DNA of 64,000 bases, from the NCBI RefSeq assembly GCF_016656965.1, contig NZ_CP067977.1, positions 806,001-870,000 of the forward strand. The letters run 5' to 3'. Under the pieces are notes generated by a model. That model was not told where the DNA came from and made no database searches. It saw nothing but the letters and a program-made list of their open reading frames with translations. Origin of the DNA: Brevundimonas vitisensis. GTDB taxonomy: Bacteria > Pseudomonadota > Alphaproteobacteria > Caulobacterales > Caulobacteraceae. Below are positions 37,512 to 45,464 of this stretch, in pieces. The first letter of the stretch is position 1; every line of letters starts with the position of its first letter. The position numbers and the translations under genes are program-made.

Positions 37512-38888
37512 ATGCATTTGATGCGGTTTACGACGGGGGTGGCGCTGAGCGCCCTGATCGCCACTTCGGCTGCGGGCCAGACTGCGCCCCAAAATCCGCC
37601 GACACAGGAGCGTCCCCAGACGGCGCCGGCCGGTCAGGCAGCAGGTCGCGTCGATCCGGCAGCGGCAACCGCTCCGCGTGCGCCGCGCATGATCACTCAG
37701 TCGGAGTTCAAACTGGCGGACGGCATCATCGCCACCGTCAACGATCAGATCATCACCGGCTTCGACCTGCGTCAGCGCATGCTGATCCTGATCCTGATGT
37801 CGAACATCCAGCCGACCGAGGAAAACATCGGCGCAATCCAGCAGGAAGCGCTGAACGCCCTGATCGACGAGCGGCTGCAGGCCGAAGAACTTCGCCGCTA
37901 TGAGGATCTGGTCGTCAGTGACGAAGAGGTCGATGCCGAGATCGCCAATATGGCCGAAGGCGCAGGCCTGACCGGCGAACAGTATATGGCCGTGCTGGAA
38001 CAGAGCGGCATCCGCGCCGCCCCCTTCCGCGAACAGATTCGCATCGGCATCGGCTGGCGCCAACTGGTCGGCGGCCGCTTCTCCGCCCGTGCCCGCGTCG
38101 GCCGCGCCCAGGTCGAGCAGCGGATGCGCCAGGACGCCGAAGCCGCTGCCAAGCCGGCCTACCAGATCGGTGAAATCTATATCGACGCCGCCCGTGTCGG
38201 CGGCATGCAGCAGGCCGTCAACGGGGCCCGTCAGCTAATCCAGCAGATGATCCAGGGCGCGCCGTTCCAGGCGGTGGCCAGCCAGTTCTCCTCAGCCCCG
38301 TCCGCCATCCGGGGCGGCGACGCGGGATGGGTGGTTCAGGGCACGGTCCAGCCCGCCCTGCAGCAGGCGTTCGACAATCTCGACGTCGGTGAGCTGTCCA
38401 ATCCCATCGTCGTCGATGGCGGCGTCTACATCATCTACATGCGCGACAAGCGTGACGGCTCGGCCGCGACCCAGGTCTCGCTGAAGCAGGTGATGGTCGA
38501 ACTGCCCGAAAATGCGACGCCCGAGCAGGTGTCTGCCGCCAGCAGCCGACTGACCAGCCTTCAGCCGCAGCTGACGTGTGACAACATGCTTCAGCGCGCC
38601 ACCTCGGAACAGGGCCTGCTGGGCTCCGACCTGGGCGAAAGTGACGTCCGCAACCTGGCTCCTCAATTCCAGCAGGTGGCCTCGACCGGTGCCGTCGGCT
38701 CGGTCAGCGGTCCGGTTCGCACCCCGCTGGGCCTGCATCTCGTGGGCGTGTGCGGTCGTCGTCTCGGCGGCCCCCAGGCCCCGACCTATGAACAGGTCGA
38801 GCGGCGGATGCAGACCGAGGGCCTGTCTCTGCTGGGTCGTCGCTATATCCGCGACCTGCGCGCCGACGCCTTGATCGAGATGAAGTAA
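37512..38888 (+). CDS. surA: Periplasmic peptidyl-prolyl isomerase/chaperone SurA
   Basis: SurA escorts outer-membrane proteins, LptD in particular. From the ATG at 37512 the 458-residue product has a signal peptide (MHLMRFTTGVALSALIATSA). The SurA N-domain follows (DGIIATVNDQIITGFDLRQR and NALIDERLQAEELRRYEDLV), then one parvulin domain (FQAVASQFSSAPSAIRGGDA then GWVVQGTVQPALQQAF) and a second, degenerate one. An open frame extends upstream to 37401, overlapping lptD and lacking a signal sequence. The stop overlaps the pdxA start (TAATG). Confidence 0.92.
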   Translation: MHLMRFTTGVALSALIATSAAGQTAPQNPPTQERPQTAPAGQAAGRVDPAAATAPRAPRMITQSEFKLADGIIATVNDQIITGFDLRQRMLILILMSNIQPTEENIGAIQQEALNALIDERLQAEELRRYEDLVVSDEEVDAEIANMAEGAGLTGEQYMAVLEQSGIRAAPFREQIRIGIGWRQLVGGRFSARARVGRAQVEQRMRQDAEAAAKPAYQIGEIYIDAARVGGMQQAVNGARQLIQQMIQGAPFQAVASQFSSAPSAIRGGDAGWVVQGTVQPALQQAFDNLDVGELSNPIVVDGGVYIIYMRDKRDGSAATQVSLKQVMVELPENATPEQVSAASSRLTSLQPQLTCDNMLQRATSEQGLLGSDLGESDVRNLAPQFQQVASTGAVGSVSGPVRTPLGLHLVGVCGRRLGGPQAPTYEQVERRMQTEGLSLLGRRYIRDLRADALIEMK

Positions 38889-39895
38889 TGCCGGGCCCGG
38901 CGCACCGGATGCCCCTGGTCCTGTCCATGGGCGAGCCGGCCGGTATCGGGCCAGAGATCATCGTCAAGGCCTGGCAGGCCCTGCGCCGGGACGGACCCCG
39001 GTTCGCTGTTGTCGGCCATGCCGAGACCTTGAAAGCTCTGGGCTCCCCTGTCCGCAGCGTGCTGTCGGTCGGGGATGCGGAACCCGTATTCAGCGACGCC
39101 CTGCCCGTCATCGATCAACCGCTCAGCGCCCCCCTTGTGCCCGGACGGCCGGACATCGCCAATGCGGGTGCCGTGGCCGACTGGATCGCCATGGCCGTCG
39201 ACCGGGTTCTGGGCGGCGAAGCCAGCGGCCTGGTGACCGCCCCGATCGCCAAGGCTCCGCTCTATGCCGCCGGTTTCCGTTTTCCAGGCCATACGGAATT
39301 CATCGCTGAACTGACGGCCGACGTGCCCCATCCGGGAACACGGGGTCCGGTCATGATGCTGACGGCGCGCGATCTTCGGGCCTGTCTGGTGACCATTCAT
39401 TCCGCCATCCGCGATGTGCCCGAACTGGTCACCGCCGAGCGTGTCATCCGCGTCTCGCGCGTGGTGCACGAAGCCATGCGCCGCGACTTCGGCATCGCCC
39501 GCCCCCGGCTGGCCATGGCCGCCCTCAACCCCCACGCCGGCGAGGGGGGAGCGCTGGGGCTGGAGGAGATCGAGATCCTACGGCCGGTGGCTGCAGCCCT
39601 CCGAGCCGAAGGCATCGCCATCACCGACCCCCTGCCCGCCGACACCATGTTCCATGACGAGGCGCGGGCCACCTACGACGCTGCCATCTGCCTGTATCAC
39701 GATCAGGCTCTGATCCCGGTCAAGACGCTGGACTTCTGGGGCGGGGTGAACGCGACGCTCGGCCTGCCCATCGTGCGGACCTCGCCCGATCACGGCGTGG
39801 GCTTCGACATCGCGGGCCAGGGCATCGCCCGGCCCGACAGCCTGATCGCCGCCATCCGTCTGGCCGACACCATGGCGGCGGCGCGGGCGGTCTAG
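38888..39895 (+). CDS. pdxA: 4-hydroxythreonine-4-phosphate dehydrogenase PdxA
   Basis: PdxA oxidises 4-phosphohydroxy-L-threonine in pyridoxal phosphate synthesis. The 335-residue product contains LVLSMGEPAGIGPEIIVKAW and LVTAPIAKAPLYAAGFRFPG, then HTEFIAEL. It also has ALNPHAGEGGALGLEEIEIL and YHDQALIPVKTL, with metal-binding His residues. Translation could start at the first ATG or at an ATG seven codons later. It sits between surA and rsmA, as in E. coli, which supports all three calls. Confidence 0.96.
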   Translation: MPGPAHRMPLVLSMGEPAGIGPEIIVKAWQALRRDGPRFAVVGHAETLKALGSPVRSVLSVGDAEPVFSDALPVIDQPLSAPLVPGRPDIANAGAVADWIAMAVDRVLGGEASGLVTAPIAKAPLYAAGFRFPGHTEFIAELTADVPHPGTRGPVMMLTARDLRACLVTIHSAIRDVPELVTAERVIRVSRVVHEAMRRDFGIARPRLAMAALNPHAGEGGALGLEEIEILRPVAAALRAEGIAITDPLPADTMFHDEARATYDAAICLYHDQALIPVKTLDFWGGVNATLGLPIVRTSPDHGVGFDIAGQGIARPDSLIAAIRLADTMAAARAV

Positions 39896-39901
39896 TATGG
39901 G

Positions 39902-40717
39902 GTGCGGGTGACCGACCTGCCCTCCCTCCGCGAATCCCTCGACGCTCACGGCCTTTTGGCCAAGAAGAGCTTCGGCCAGCATTTCCTGCTGGACCTGAAC
40001 GTCACGCGAAAGATCACGCGTCTGGCCGGCCCGTTCGAGGGGCGGGCGGTGATCGAGGTCGGCCCCGGCCCCGGCGGCCTGACCCGCGCCTTGCTGGAAA
40101 GCGACGCCGGTCGGGTGATCCTGGTCGAAAAGGACCCTCGCTTCGTGCCGATGCTGACCGAGCTGGACGACGGCTCCGGCCGCCTGACCATCGTCGAGGC
40201 GGATGCGCTCAAGGTCGACGAGGCGGCGCTGTCGGACGGCCCGACCCATCTGGTGTCCAACCTGCCCTACAATGTCGGCACGCCGCTGCTGATCAAATGG
40301 CTGACCGGGCCCTGGTTGCCCCACGCCTTGACCCTGATGTTCCAGAAGGAGGTGGCCGAACGGATCGTGGCCGCACCTGACGAGGATGCCTATGGCCGTC
40401 TGGCGGTCATCGCCCAGGCGGTTTGCGAGGCGCGGCTGGTCATGCACCTGCCGCCCGCCGCCTTCACCCCGCCGCCCAAGGTGTCATCCGCCGTGGTCCA
40501 CCTGGTCCCCCGTGCCGACCGTCCCGATCGCGAGACGCTCAAGCGGCTGGAGCGGGTCACCGCCGCCGCCTTTGGCCAGCGCCGCAAGATGCTGCGCTCC
40601 AGCCTCAAGACCCTCGGCGGTGCCGCCCTGTGCGAGGCCGCCGGGATCGAGCCGGATGCCCGGGCCGAGGTCATCGACGGCGCGGGCTTCCTGCGTCTGG
40701 CGCGGGCCCTGGCGTGA
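39902..40717 (+). CDS. rsmA: 16S rRNA dimethyladenosine transferase RsmA (KsgA)
   Basis: RsmA dimethylates the two adjacent adenosines near the 3' end of 16S rRNA. The 271-residue product, with a GTG start, has AKKSFGQHFLLDLNVTRKIT and the SAM loop VIEVGPGPGGLTRALLE. It also has the catalytic motif VSNLPYNVGTPLLIKWL and the C-terminal FGQRRKMLRSSLK. All are diagnostic. It overlaps the next gene by four bases (GTGA). Confidence 0.96.
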   Translation: MRVTDLPSLRESLDAHGLLAKKSFGQHFLLDLNVTRKITRLAGPFEGRAVIEVGPGPGGLTRALLESDAGRVILVEKDPRFVPMLTELDDGSGRLTIVEADALKVDEAALSDGPTHLVSNLPYNVGTPLLIKWLTGPWLPHALTLMFQKEVAERIVAAPDEDAYGRLAVIAQAVCEARLVMHLPPAAFTPPPKVSSAVVHLVPRADRPDRETLKRLERVTAAAFGQRRKMLRSSLKTLGGAALCEAAGIEPDARAEVIDGAGFLRLARALA

Positions 40718-41850
40718 CGTCCGGCGTCGAACCCTTCCGCGCCATCGGCATCAGCCGCCTGGCCCATGCGCTGAAGGCCCAGGGCCGCTCAGTCATCCAT
40801 ATGGAGTTCGGCCAGCCATCGACCGGGGCCCCGCCCGCCGCCATCGCCCGCGCCCATGCGGTGCTGGATGCCGAAGCCATGGGCTATTGGGAAAGCGCGC
40901 CGCTGAAGGACCGGATCGCGCGGCTGTATGCCGATCGGTATGGCGTCACGGTCGATCCCGACGGCATCCTGCTGACCTGCGGCGCGTCGCCGGCCCTGGT
41001 CCTGGCCCTGTCGGCGCGCTTCAAGCCGGGCGAACGGATCGCCATGGCCCGGCCCGGCTATGTCGCCTATCGCAACACGGTGCGGGCCCTGCATATGACG
41101 GCGGTCGAGATCGACTGCGGCCCGGACGTGCGGTTCCAACTGACGGCGGCGGCGATCGCCGCGCTCGATCCCGCCCCCCAGGGCCTGATCGTCGCCAGTC
41201 CGGCCAATCCGACCGGCACCATCATCGCGGATCAGGAACTAGCCGCCATCGCCGAGGTTTGCCGAGGGCGCGGCATCGCCATCCTCTCGGACGAGATCTA
41301 TCACGGACTGTCCTACGTCGGCCCGGTGCCGTCGATGCTGGCCTTTGATCCGCAGGCCGCCGTCATCAACAGCTTCTCCAAATACTGGAGCATGGCAGGC
41401 TGGCGGCTGGGCTGGCTGATCGTGCCCCCGGATCAGGTGGCAGCGGCCCGCGCCCTGATCGGCAATCTGTTCCTGACCCCGCCCAGCCTGGCCCAGCATG
41501 CGGGCCTGGTGGCCATGGACCAGCATGAGGTGCTGGAGGGGCATCTCGACGTCTATCGCCGCAACCGCGCCCTGCTGCTGGAGGCCCTGCCCCGCATGGG
41601 GCTGGGCAGGATCGCCCCACCCGACGGCGCCTTCTATGTCTATGCCGACATCGGCCGGTTCAGCGACGACAGCCTGGCCTTCTGCGAGGCCCTGCTGCGC
41701 GACACCGGCGTGGCGACCGCGCCGGGCGTCGATTTCGACCCCGTGCACGGCCACCGCTTCATGCGCTTCAGCTTCGCCGTCTCCACGACCGAGGTGCAGG
41801 AAGCCTTGAGCCGGATCGAACCCTGGTTCGCCGCCCGAACGACCCCCTAG
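40714..41850 (+). CDS. Class I/II pyridoxal-phosphate aminotransferase
   Basis: The 378-residue product starts at a GTG overlapping the rsmA stop. It is a fold-type I aminotransferase: YWESAPLKDRIARLYADRYG, VASPANPTGTI, ILSDEIYHGLSY, and the PLP-binding Lys in INSFSKYWSMAGWRLGWLI. The C-terminus has GVDFDPVHGHRFMRFSFAVS. An aspartate- or alanine-type aminotransferase is likely, but substrate cannot be read from sequence. It lies at the end of the lptFGD-surA-pdxA-rsmA block, and the PLP-producing pdxA is two genes upstream. Confidence 0.9.
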   Translation: MTSGVEPFRAIGISRLAHALKAQGRSVIHMEFGQPSTGAPPAAIARAHAVLDAEAMGYWESAPLKDRIARLYADRYGVTVDPDGILLTCGASPALVLALSARFKPGERIAMARPGYVAYRNTVRALHMTAVEIDCGPDVRFQLTAAAIAALDPAPQGLIVASPANPTGTIIADQELAAIAEVCRGRGIAILSDEIYHGLSYVGPVPSMLAFDPQAAVINSFSKYWSMAGWRLGWLIVPPDQVAAARALIGNLFLTPPSLAQHAGLVAMDQHEVLEGHLDVYRRNRALLLEALPRMGLGRIAPPDGAFYVYADIGRFSDDSLAFCEALLRDTGVATAPGVDFDPVHGHRFMRFSFAVSTTEVQEALSRIEPWFAARTTP

Positions 41851-41851
41851 A

Positions 41852-42949
41852 TCAGTAGAGCCGGGCCATGTCGGCGCGCTCGAAGTCCTTCAGGTCTTCG
41901 TGACGACCCTCGCGGATTTTCTGCACCCAGTAAGGATCGGCCAGCAGCGCCCGGCCCACGGCGACCAGATCGAACTCGTCCCGCTCCAACCGCGCGATCA
42001 GTCCATCCAGCGAGGCGGGCTTGGACCCCTCCCCCGCAAAGGCGGCCATGAACTCGCCGTCCAGACCGACGGAGCCGACGGTGATGGTCGGCTTTCCGAT
42101 CAGCTTGCGGGCCCAGCCGGCGAAATTCAGGTCCGACCCCTCGAACTCCGGCTCCCAGAAGCGGCGCTGCGAACAGTGGAAGACGTCGACCCCGGCCTCG
42201 GACAGGGGCGACAGCCACTCGGTCATCTCGTCCGGAGTCTGGGCGATGCGGGCGGTGTAATCCTGCTGCTTCCACTGCGACAGGCGCAGGATCAGGGCCG
42301 TGTCCTCGCCGATGCCCTCGCGCACCGCCTTGACGACCTCGACGCCGAACCGCGCGCGGTCGGCGATGGTCGGCCCGCCCCAACGATCGCCGCGCGCATT
42401 GACCCCGTCCCAGAAGAACTGATCGATCAGATAGCCGTGGGCCCCATGGATTTCGACGGCGTCGAAACCCAGGTCCTTCGCCGCGCGCGCTGACCGGCCA
42501 AAGGCATGGATGGTGTCGGCCACGTCCTCCTCGGTCATCGGCTCATATTTCAGCTTGTCCGGTGCGACCAGGCCAGACGGACTGTCGACCTTGCCCAGCG
42601 GCTGCCATTCCTTGCCCTGGCCGCGGGCCGAGCCGACGTGCCAGATCTGCGGCGCGATCAGGCCACCGGCCGCGTGCACCGCCTCCACCACCTTCTTCCA
42701 TTCCGGCAGGGCCTCGCCGTGGAACACCGGCACCGCGGCGTCATTGCGGGCCGCCGGGCGTTCGACCACCGTGCCCTCGGTCACGATCAGACCGACCCCG
42801 CCCTCTGCGCGGCGACGATAATAGGCCGTGACGTCCTCGGTCGGGATGCCGCCTGGCGAGAACGACCGCGTCATCGGTGCCATGACGATGCGGTTGGGCA
42901 GGGTCAGGGACTTGACCGTGAACGGGCGGAAAAGGGCGTCGACGGACAT
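41852..42949 (-). CDS. Old yellow enzyme-family NADH:flavin oxidoreductase
   Basis: OYE-type flavoproteins reduce activated C=C bonds. The 365-residue product has LPNRIVMAPMTRSFSPGGIP, GLIVTEGTVVERPAARND, APQIWHVGSARG and the substrate-binding EIHGAHGYLIDQFFWDGVNA. The TIM barrel ends in FDLVAVGRALLADPYWVQKI. There is no iron-sulphur cluster or second flavin domain, so it is the short OYE type (NemA/XenB-like). It is convergent with the aminotransferase gene with one base between stops. The physiological substrate is unknown. Confidence 0.92.
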   Translation of the reverse strand: MSVDALFRPFTVKSLTLPNRIVMAPMTRSFSPGGIPTEDVTAYYRRRAEGGVGLIVTEGTVVERPAARNDAAVPVFHGEALPEWKKVVEAVHAAGGLIAPQIWHVGSARGQGKEWQPLGKVDSPSGLVAPDKLKYEPMTEEDVADTIHAFGRSARAAKDLGFDAVEIHGAHGYLIDQFFWDGVNARGDRWGGPTIADRARFGVEVVKAVREGIGEDTALILRLSQWKQQDYTARIAQTPDEMTEWLSPLSEAGVDVFHCSQRRFWEPEFEGSDLNFAGWARKLIGKPTITVGSVGLDGEFMAAFAGEGSKPASLDGLIARLERDEFDLVAVGRALLADPYWVQKIREGRHEDLKDFERADMARLY

Positions 42950-43029
42950 GGCGGCTCCTCAGGAATCTGGAACCGCCAAGGTGGGCCTCAGGGTTTCATT
43001 TGGAAACCCTCTGCCTGACTTTTTCTCGA

Positions 43030-44097
43030 TCAGACGACCAGCGCAGCGGCTAAGCTGGCCGCAATGGCGTTGAACCGCGCGGCGACCTCCCCGTCTGGAT
43101 GCGCGACCACCACGGGCCTCCCGGCATCGCCGCCTTCGCGTATCGAAGCGTCCAGCGGCAGGTCCCCCAGATAGGCCACGCCCAGCCGTCCGGCTTCGGC
43201 CTCTGCTCCGCCGCGGCCGAAGACTTCGCCGGTCATATTCTCGATCAAACCCAAGGTAGGCGCACCGACCTTCTGGAACAGGGCACGGGCGCGCCGCGCA
43301 TCGGCCAGGGCAACCTCCTGCGGCGTCGAGACGATCACCACCCCGTCCAGCGGGGTCTTCTGGATCAGGCTCAGGTGCACGTCGCCGGTCCCGGGCGGCA
43401 GATCGACAACCAGCACATCCAGCGGCGCCTCCTGCGTGCCCCAGCGGGTCTGGGTCAGCATCTGCGTCAGGGCCTGGGACGCCATCGGGCCGCGCCAGAC
43501 CATGGCGTCCTCGGCCTTGGTCAGCAGTCCCACCGACATGGCCGCCAGCCCCCAGGCCCGCGCCGGCACCATGGCGCCGTTCACATAGTCGGGCTTGCCC
43601 GATATCCCCAGCATGGTCGGCAGCGACGGCCCATGGACGTCCGCGTCCAGCAATCCGACCGACAGTCCGCGCGCTGCCAGGGCACAGGCCAGGTTGACCG
43701 AGACCGTCGACTTGCCGACACCGCCCTTGCCGCTGGCCACGGCCAGGACCCGCCGGACATGGGCGGGGCGATCGGTCGGCACCGGGGCCTTGGGCCGCCC
43801 CTGATCCACCGCCTGCGGGGACAGCGATGCCGTCCGCCGGGGCCTGGCCTCCACGGCTTGCGACGTCAGCACCACCGAGACCCGCGCCATGCCGGGCATC
43901 GCCGCCAGCGCCGCCTCGGCCGCATCGCGCACGGGGGCATAAAGGGCCGTCTGATCGGACGGGACTTCGATGACGAACCCGGCCCGGTCCTCGCCCACGA
44001 CTAGCCCCTGCACCAGACCCGAGGCATTCAAACCCTGGCCCGTGCGCGGGTCGACAATAGTATCCAGAACGGTCAGGACGGTGGCGCGGTCAATCAC
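43030..44097 (-). CDS. mrp: Mrp/NBP35-family iron-sulphur cluster carrier ATPase
   Basis: Mrp (ApbC) proteins bind and transfer Fe-S clusters. The 355-residue product starts at a GTG. It has an N-terminal DUF59/MIP18-like domain (VLTVLDTIVDPRTGQGLNAS), then the deviant Walker A VASGKGGVGKSTVSVNLA. LLDADVHGPSLPTMLGI and VVDLPPGTGDVHLSLIQ follow. The C-terminal C-x-x-C usual in Mrp is not present: the segment after LIENMTGEVFGRGG lacks cysteines. This may mean weaker or no cluster binding. It is divergent from miaA. Confidence 0.9.
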   Translation of the reverse strand: MIDRATVLTVLDTIVDPRTGQGLNASGLVQGLVVGEDRAGFVIEVPSDQTALYAPVRDAAEAALAAMPGMARVSVVLTSQAVEARPRRTASLSPQAVDQGRPKAPVPTDRPAHVRRVLAVASGKGGVGKSTVSVNLACALAARGLSVGLLDADVHGPSLPTMLGISGKPDYVNGAMVPARAWGLAAMSVGLLTKAEDAMVWRGPMASQALTQMLTQTRWGTQEAPLDVLVVDLPPGTGDVHLSLIQKTPLDGVVIVSTPQEVALADARRARALFQKVGAPTLGLIENMTGEVFGRGGAEAEAGRLGVAYLGDLPLDASIREGGDAGRPVVVAHPDGEVAARFNAIAASLAAALVV

Positions 44098-44177
44098 AGG
44101 TCAGGGCTCCCGGCCCTTGCGAGACGGGCCGCGCGCGTTCTATCGCCCCCGCAGTCGACTAGCGAGCCCCAACACCC

Positions 44178-45065
44178 TTGTCCTTGTGCGCCCCCGTCAC
44201 CCTGATTGCCGGACCGACCGCCTCGGGGAAGTCGGCGCTGGCGCTGGACCTGGCCCGGCGGACGGGGGCCCTGGTCGTCAATGCCGACAGCCAGCAGCTG
44301 TATGCCGATCTGCGCGTCGTGACGGCTCGCCCCTCCGTCGCCGACGAAGCCCTGGCCGACCATGCACTGTACGGTCAGGTCGACGGGGCCGAGGCCTGGT
44401 CCGTGGGTCGCTGGGTCCGGGCCGTGCAGCCCCTGCTGGATCAGGCGATCGGCGGCGGTCGGCCTGTGGTTCTTGTCGGTGGAACAGGCCTTTATTTTCA
44501 TGCCCTGACGCGCGGCCTGGCGGATATTCCGGCCGTCGATGACGCCACGCGCGAGGCGGCAACGGCGCTCTATGACCAAGAGGGCGAGGCCGCATTTCGG
44601 GCCCGCCTGGCCCGTGTTGACGCCCGTGCCGCCACCGTCCTGGCCGCGAACGATCGCCAACGTCTGACCCGTGCCTTCGCCGTTCACGCCCAGACCGGCC
44701 GCAGCCTGTCGGACTGGCAGGCGGACACCGTGCCGATCCTGGCCGCCGACGATTATCGCGCCCTGGTGATCGAGCCGGACCGAGAGGTCCTTTATGCCCG
44801 CTGCGACGCGCGGGTCGACGTCATGGTGGATGAAGGGGCACTGGAGGAGGTCGCGGCCTTGACGGCACGCCACCTGCCCGCGTCCCTGCCGGTCATGAAG
44901 GCGGTGGGCGTCCGCGAACTGGCCGCCCATCTGTCGGGCCAGACCTCGTTGTCGGCAGCCCTCGACGCCATGCGCCAGGCCACCCGCAACTATGCCAAGC
45001 GCCAGCTGACCTGGTTCCGCAATCAGACACCCGATTGGCCCCGCAGCGCGAACAACCACGTGTGA
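44178..45065 (+). CDS. miaA: tRNA dimethylallyltransferase MiaA
   Basis: MiaA adds the isopentenyl group to A37 of tRNAs that read UNN codons. The 295-residue product has the P-loop TLIAGPTASGKSALALDLA, VVNADSQQLYADLRVVTARP, LVGGTGLYFHALTRGLADIP and MRQATRNYAKRQLTWFRNQT, all family motifs. The assigned start is a TTG. It is divergent from mrp. Confidence 0.95.
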   Translation: MSLCAPVTLIAGPTASGKSALALDLARRTGALVVNADSQQLYADLRVVTARPSVADEALADHALYGQVDGAEAWSVGRWVRAVQPLLDQAIGGGRPVVLVGGTGLYFHALTRGLADIPAVDDATREAATALYDQEGEAAFRARLARVDARAATVLAANDRQRLTRAFAVHAQTGRSLSDWQADTVPILAADDYRALVIEPDREVLYARCDARVDVMVDEGALEEVAALTARHLPASLPVMKAVGVRELAAHLSGQTSLSAALDAMRQATRNYAKRQLTWFRNQTPDWPRSANNHV

Positions 45066-45131
45066 CTTGATTTCCGAACGCCCAGCGCGTTTTCTGACAC
45101 TGCAAAATTTTCAGTTTGGTCGGAGTATCCC

Positions 45132-45449
45132 ATGAGCCTCGCCGTTGTCTTCGCGTCCATGTTGGCCCTGTCAGGATCTCTGACCCAGGACCCGCCAGCC
45201 ACCAATGTGCCCGAACTCGAAGTCGCTCCTCCGCGCGCATCCACTGACGACCGCGACCCGGAGCGGATGATCTGCAGGACGGAATCGGTGGTCGGCACCA
45301 ACCGTCGCCGCCGCGTCTGCATGACGGCTCGCGAGCGGGACGAGCGGCGCGAAAGCTCCTCCAGTGCCCGCGACCGCCTTGATCGCAACCTGGATCCGAA
45401 CGCCGGCAACCCGGCCAGTTCGAGCCCTAGTCCCTTCCTGGGCGGATAA
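45132..45449 (+). CDS. Small secreted protein of unknown function
   Basis: The 105-residue product begins MSLAVVFASMLALSGSL, a likely signal peptide. The middle carries MICRTESVVGTNRRRRVCMT, with two cysteines 15 residues apart, followed by a charged, Arg/Ser-rich stretch (ARERDERRESSSSARD) and a disordered Pro/Ser-rich end. The paired cysteines could form a disulphide in the periplasm. I recognise the 'CRTE...R.VCMT' pattern as recurring in alphaproteobacterial hypothetical proteins but know no function. A RBS-like GGAG precedes the ATG. It is convergent with the kinase gene. Confidence 0.7.
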   Translation: MSLAVVFASMLALSGSLTQDPPATNVPELEVAPPRASTDDRDPERMICRTESVVGTNRRRRVCMTARERDERRESSSSARDRLDRNLDPNAGNPASSSPSPFLGG

Positions 45450-45464
45450 TCCCGAAGACCTGCT

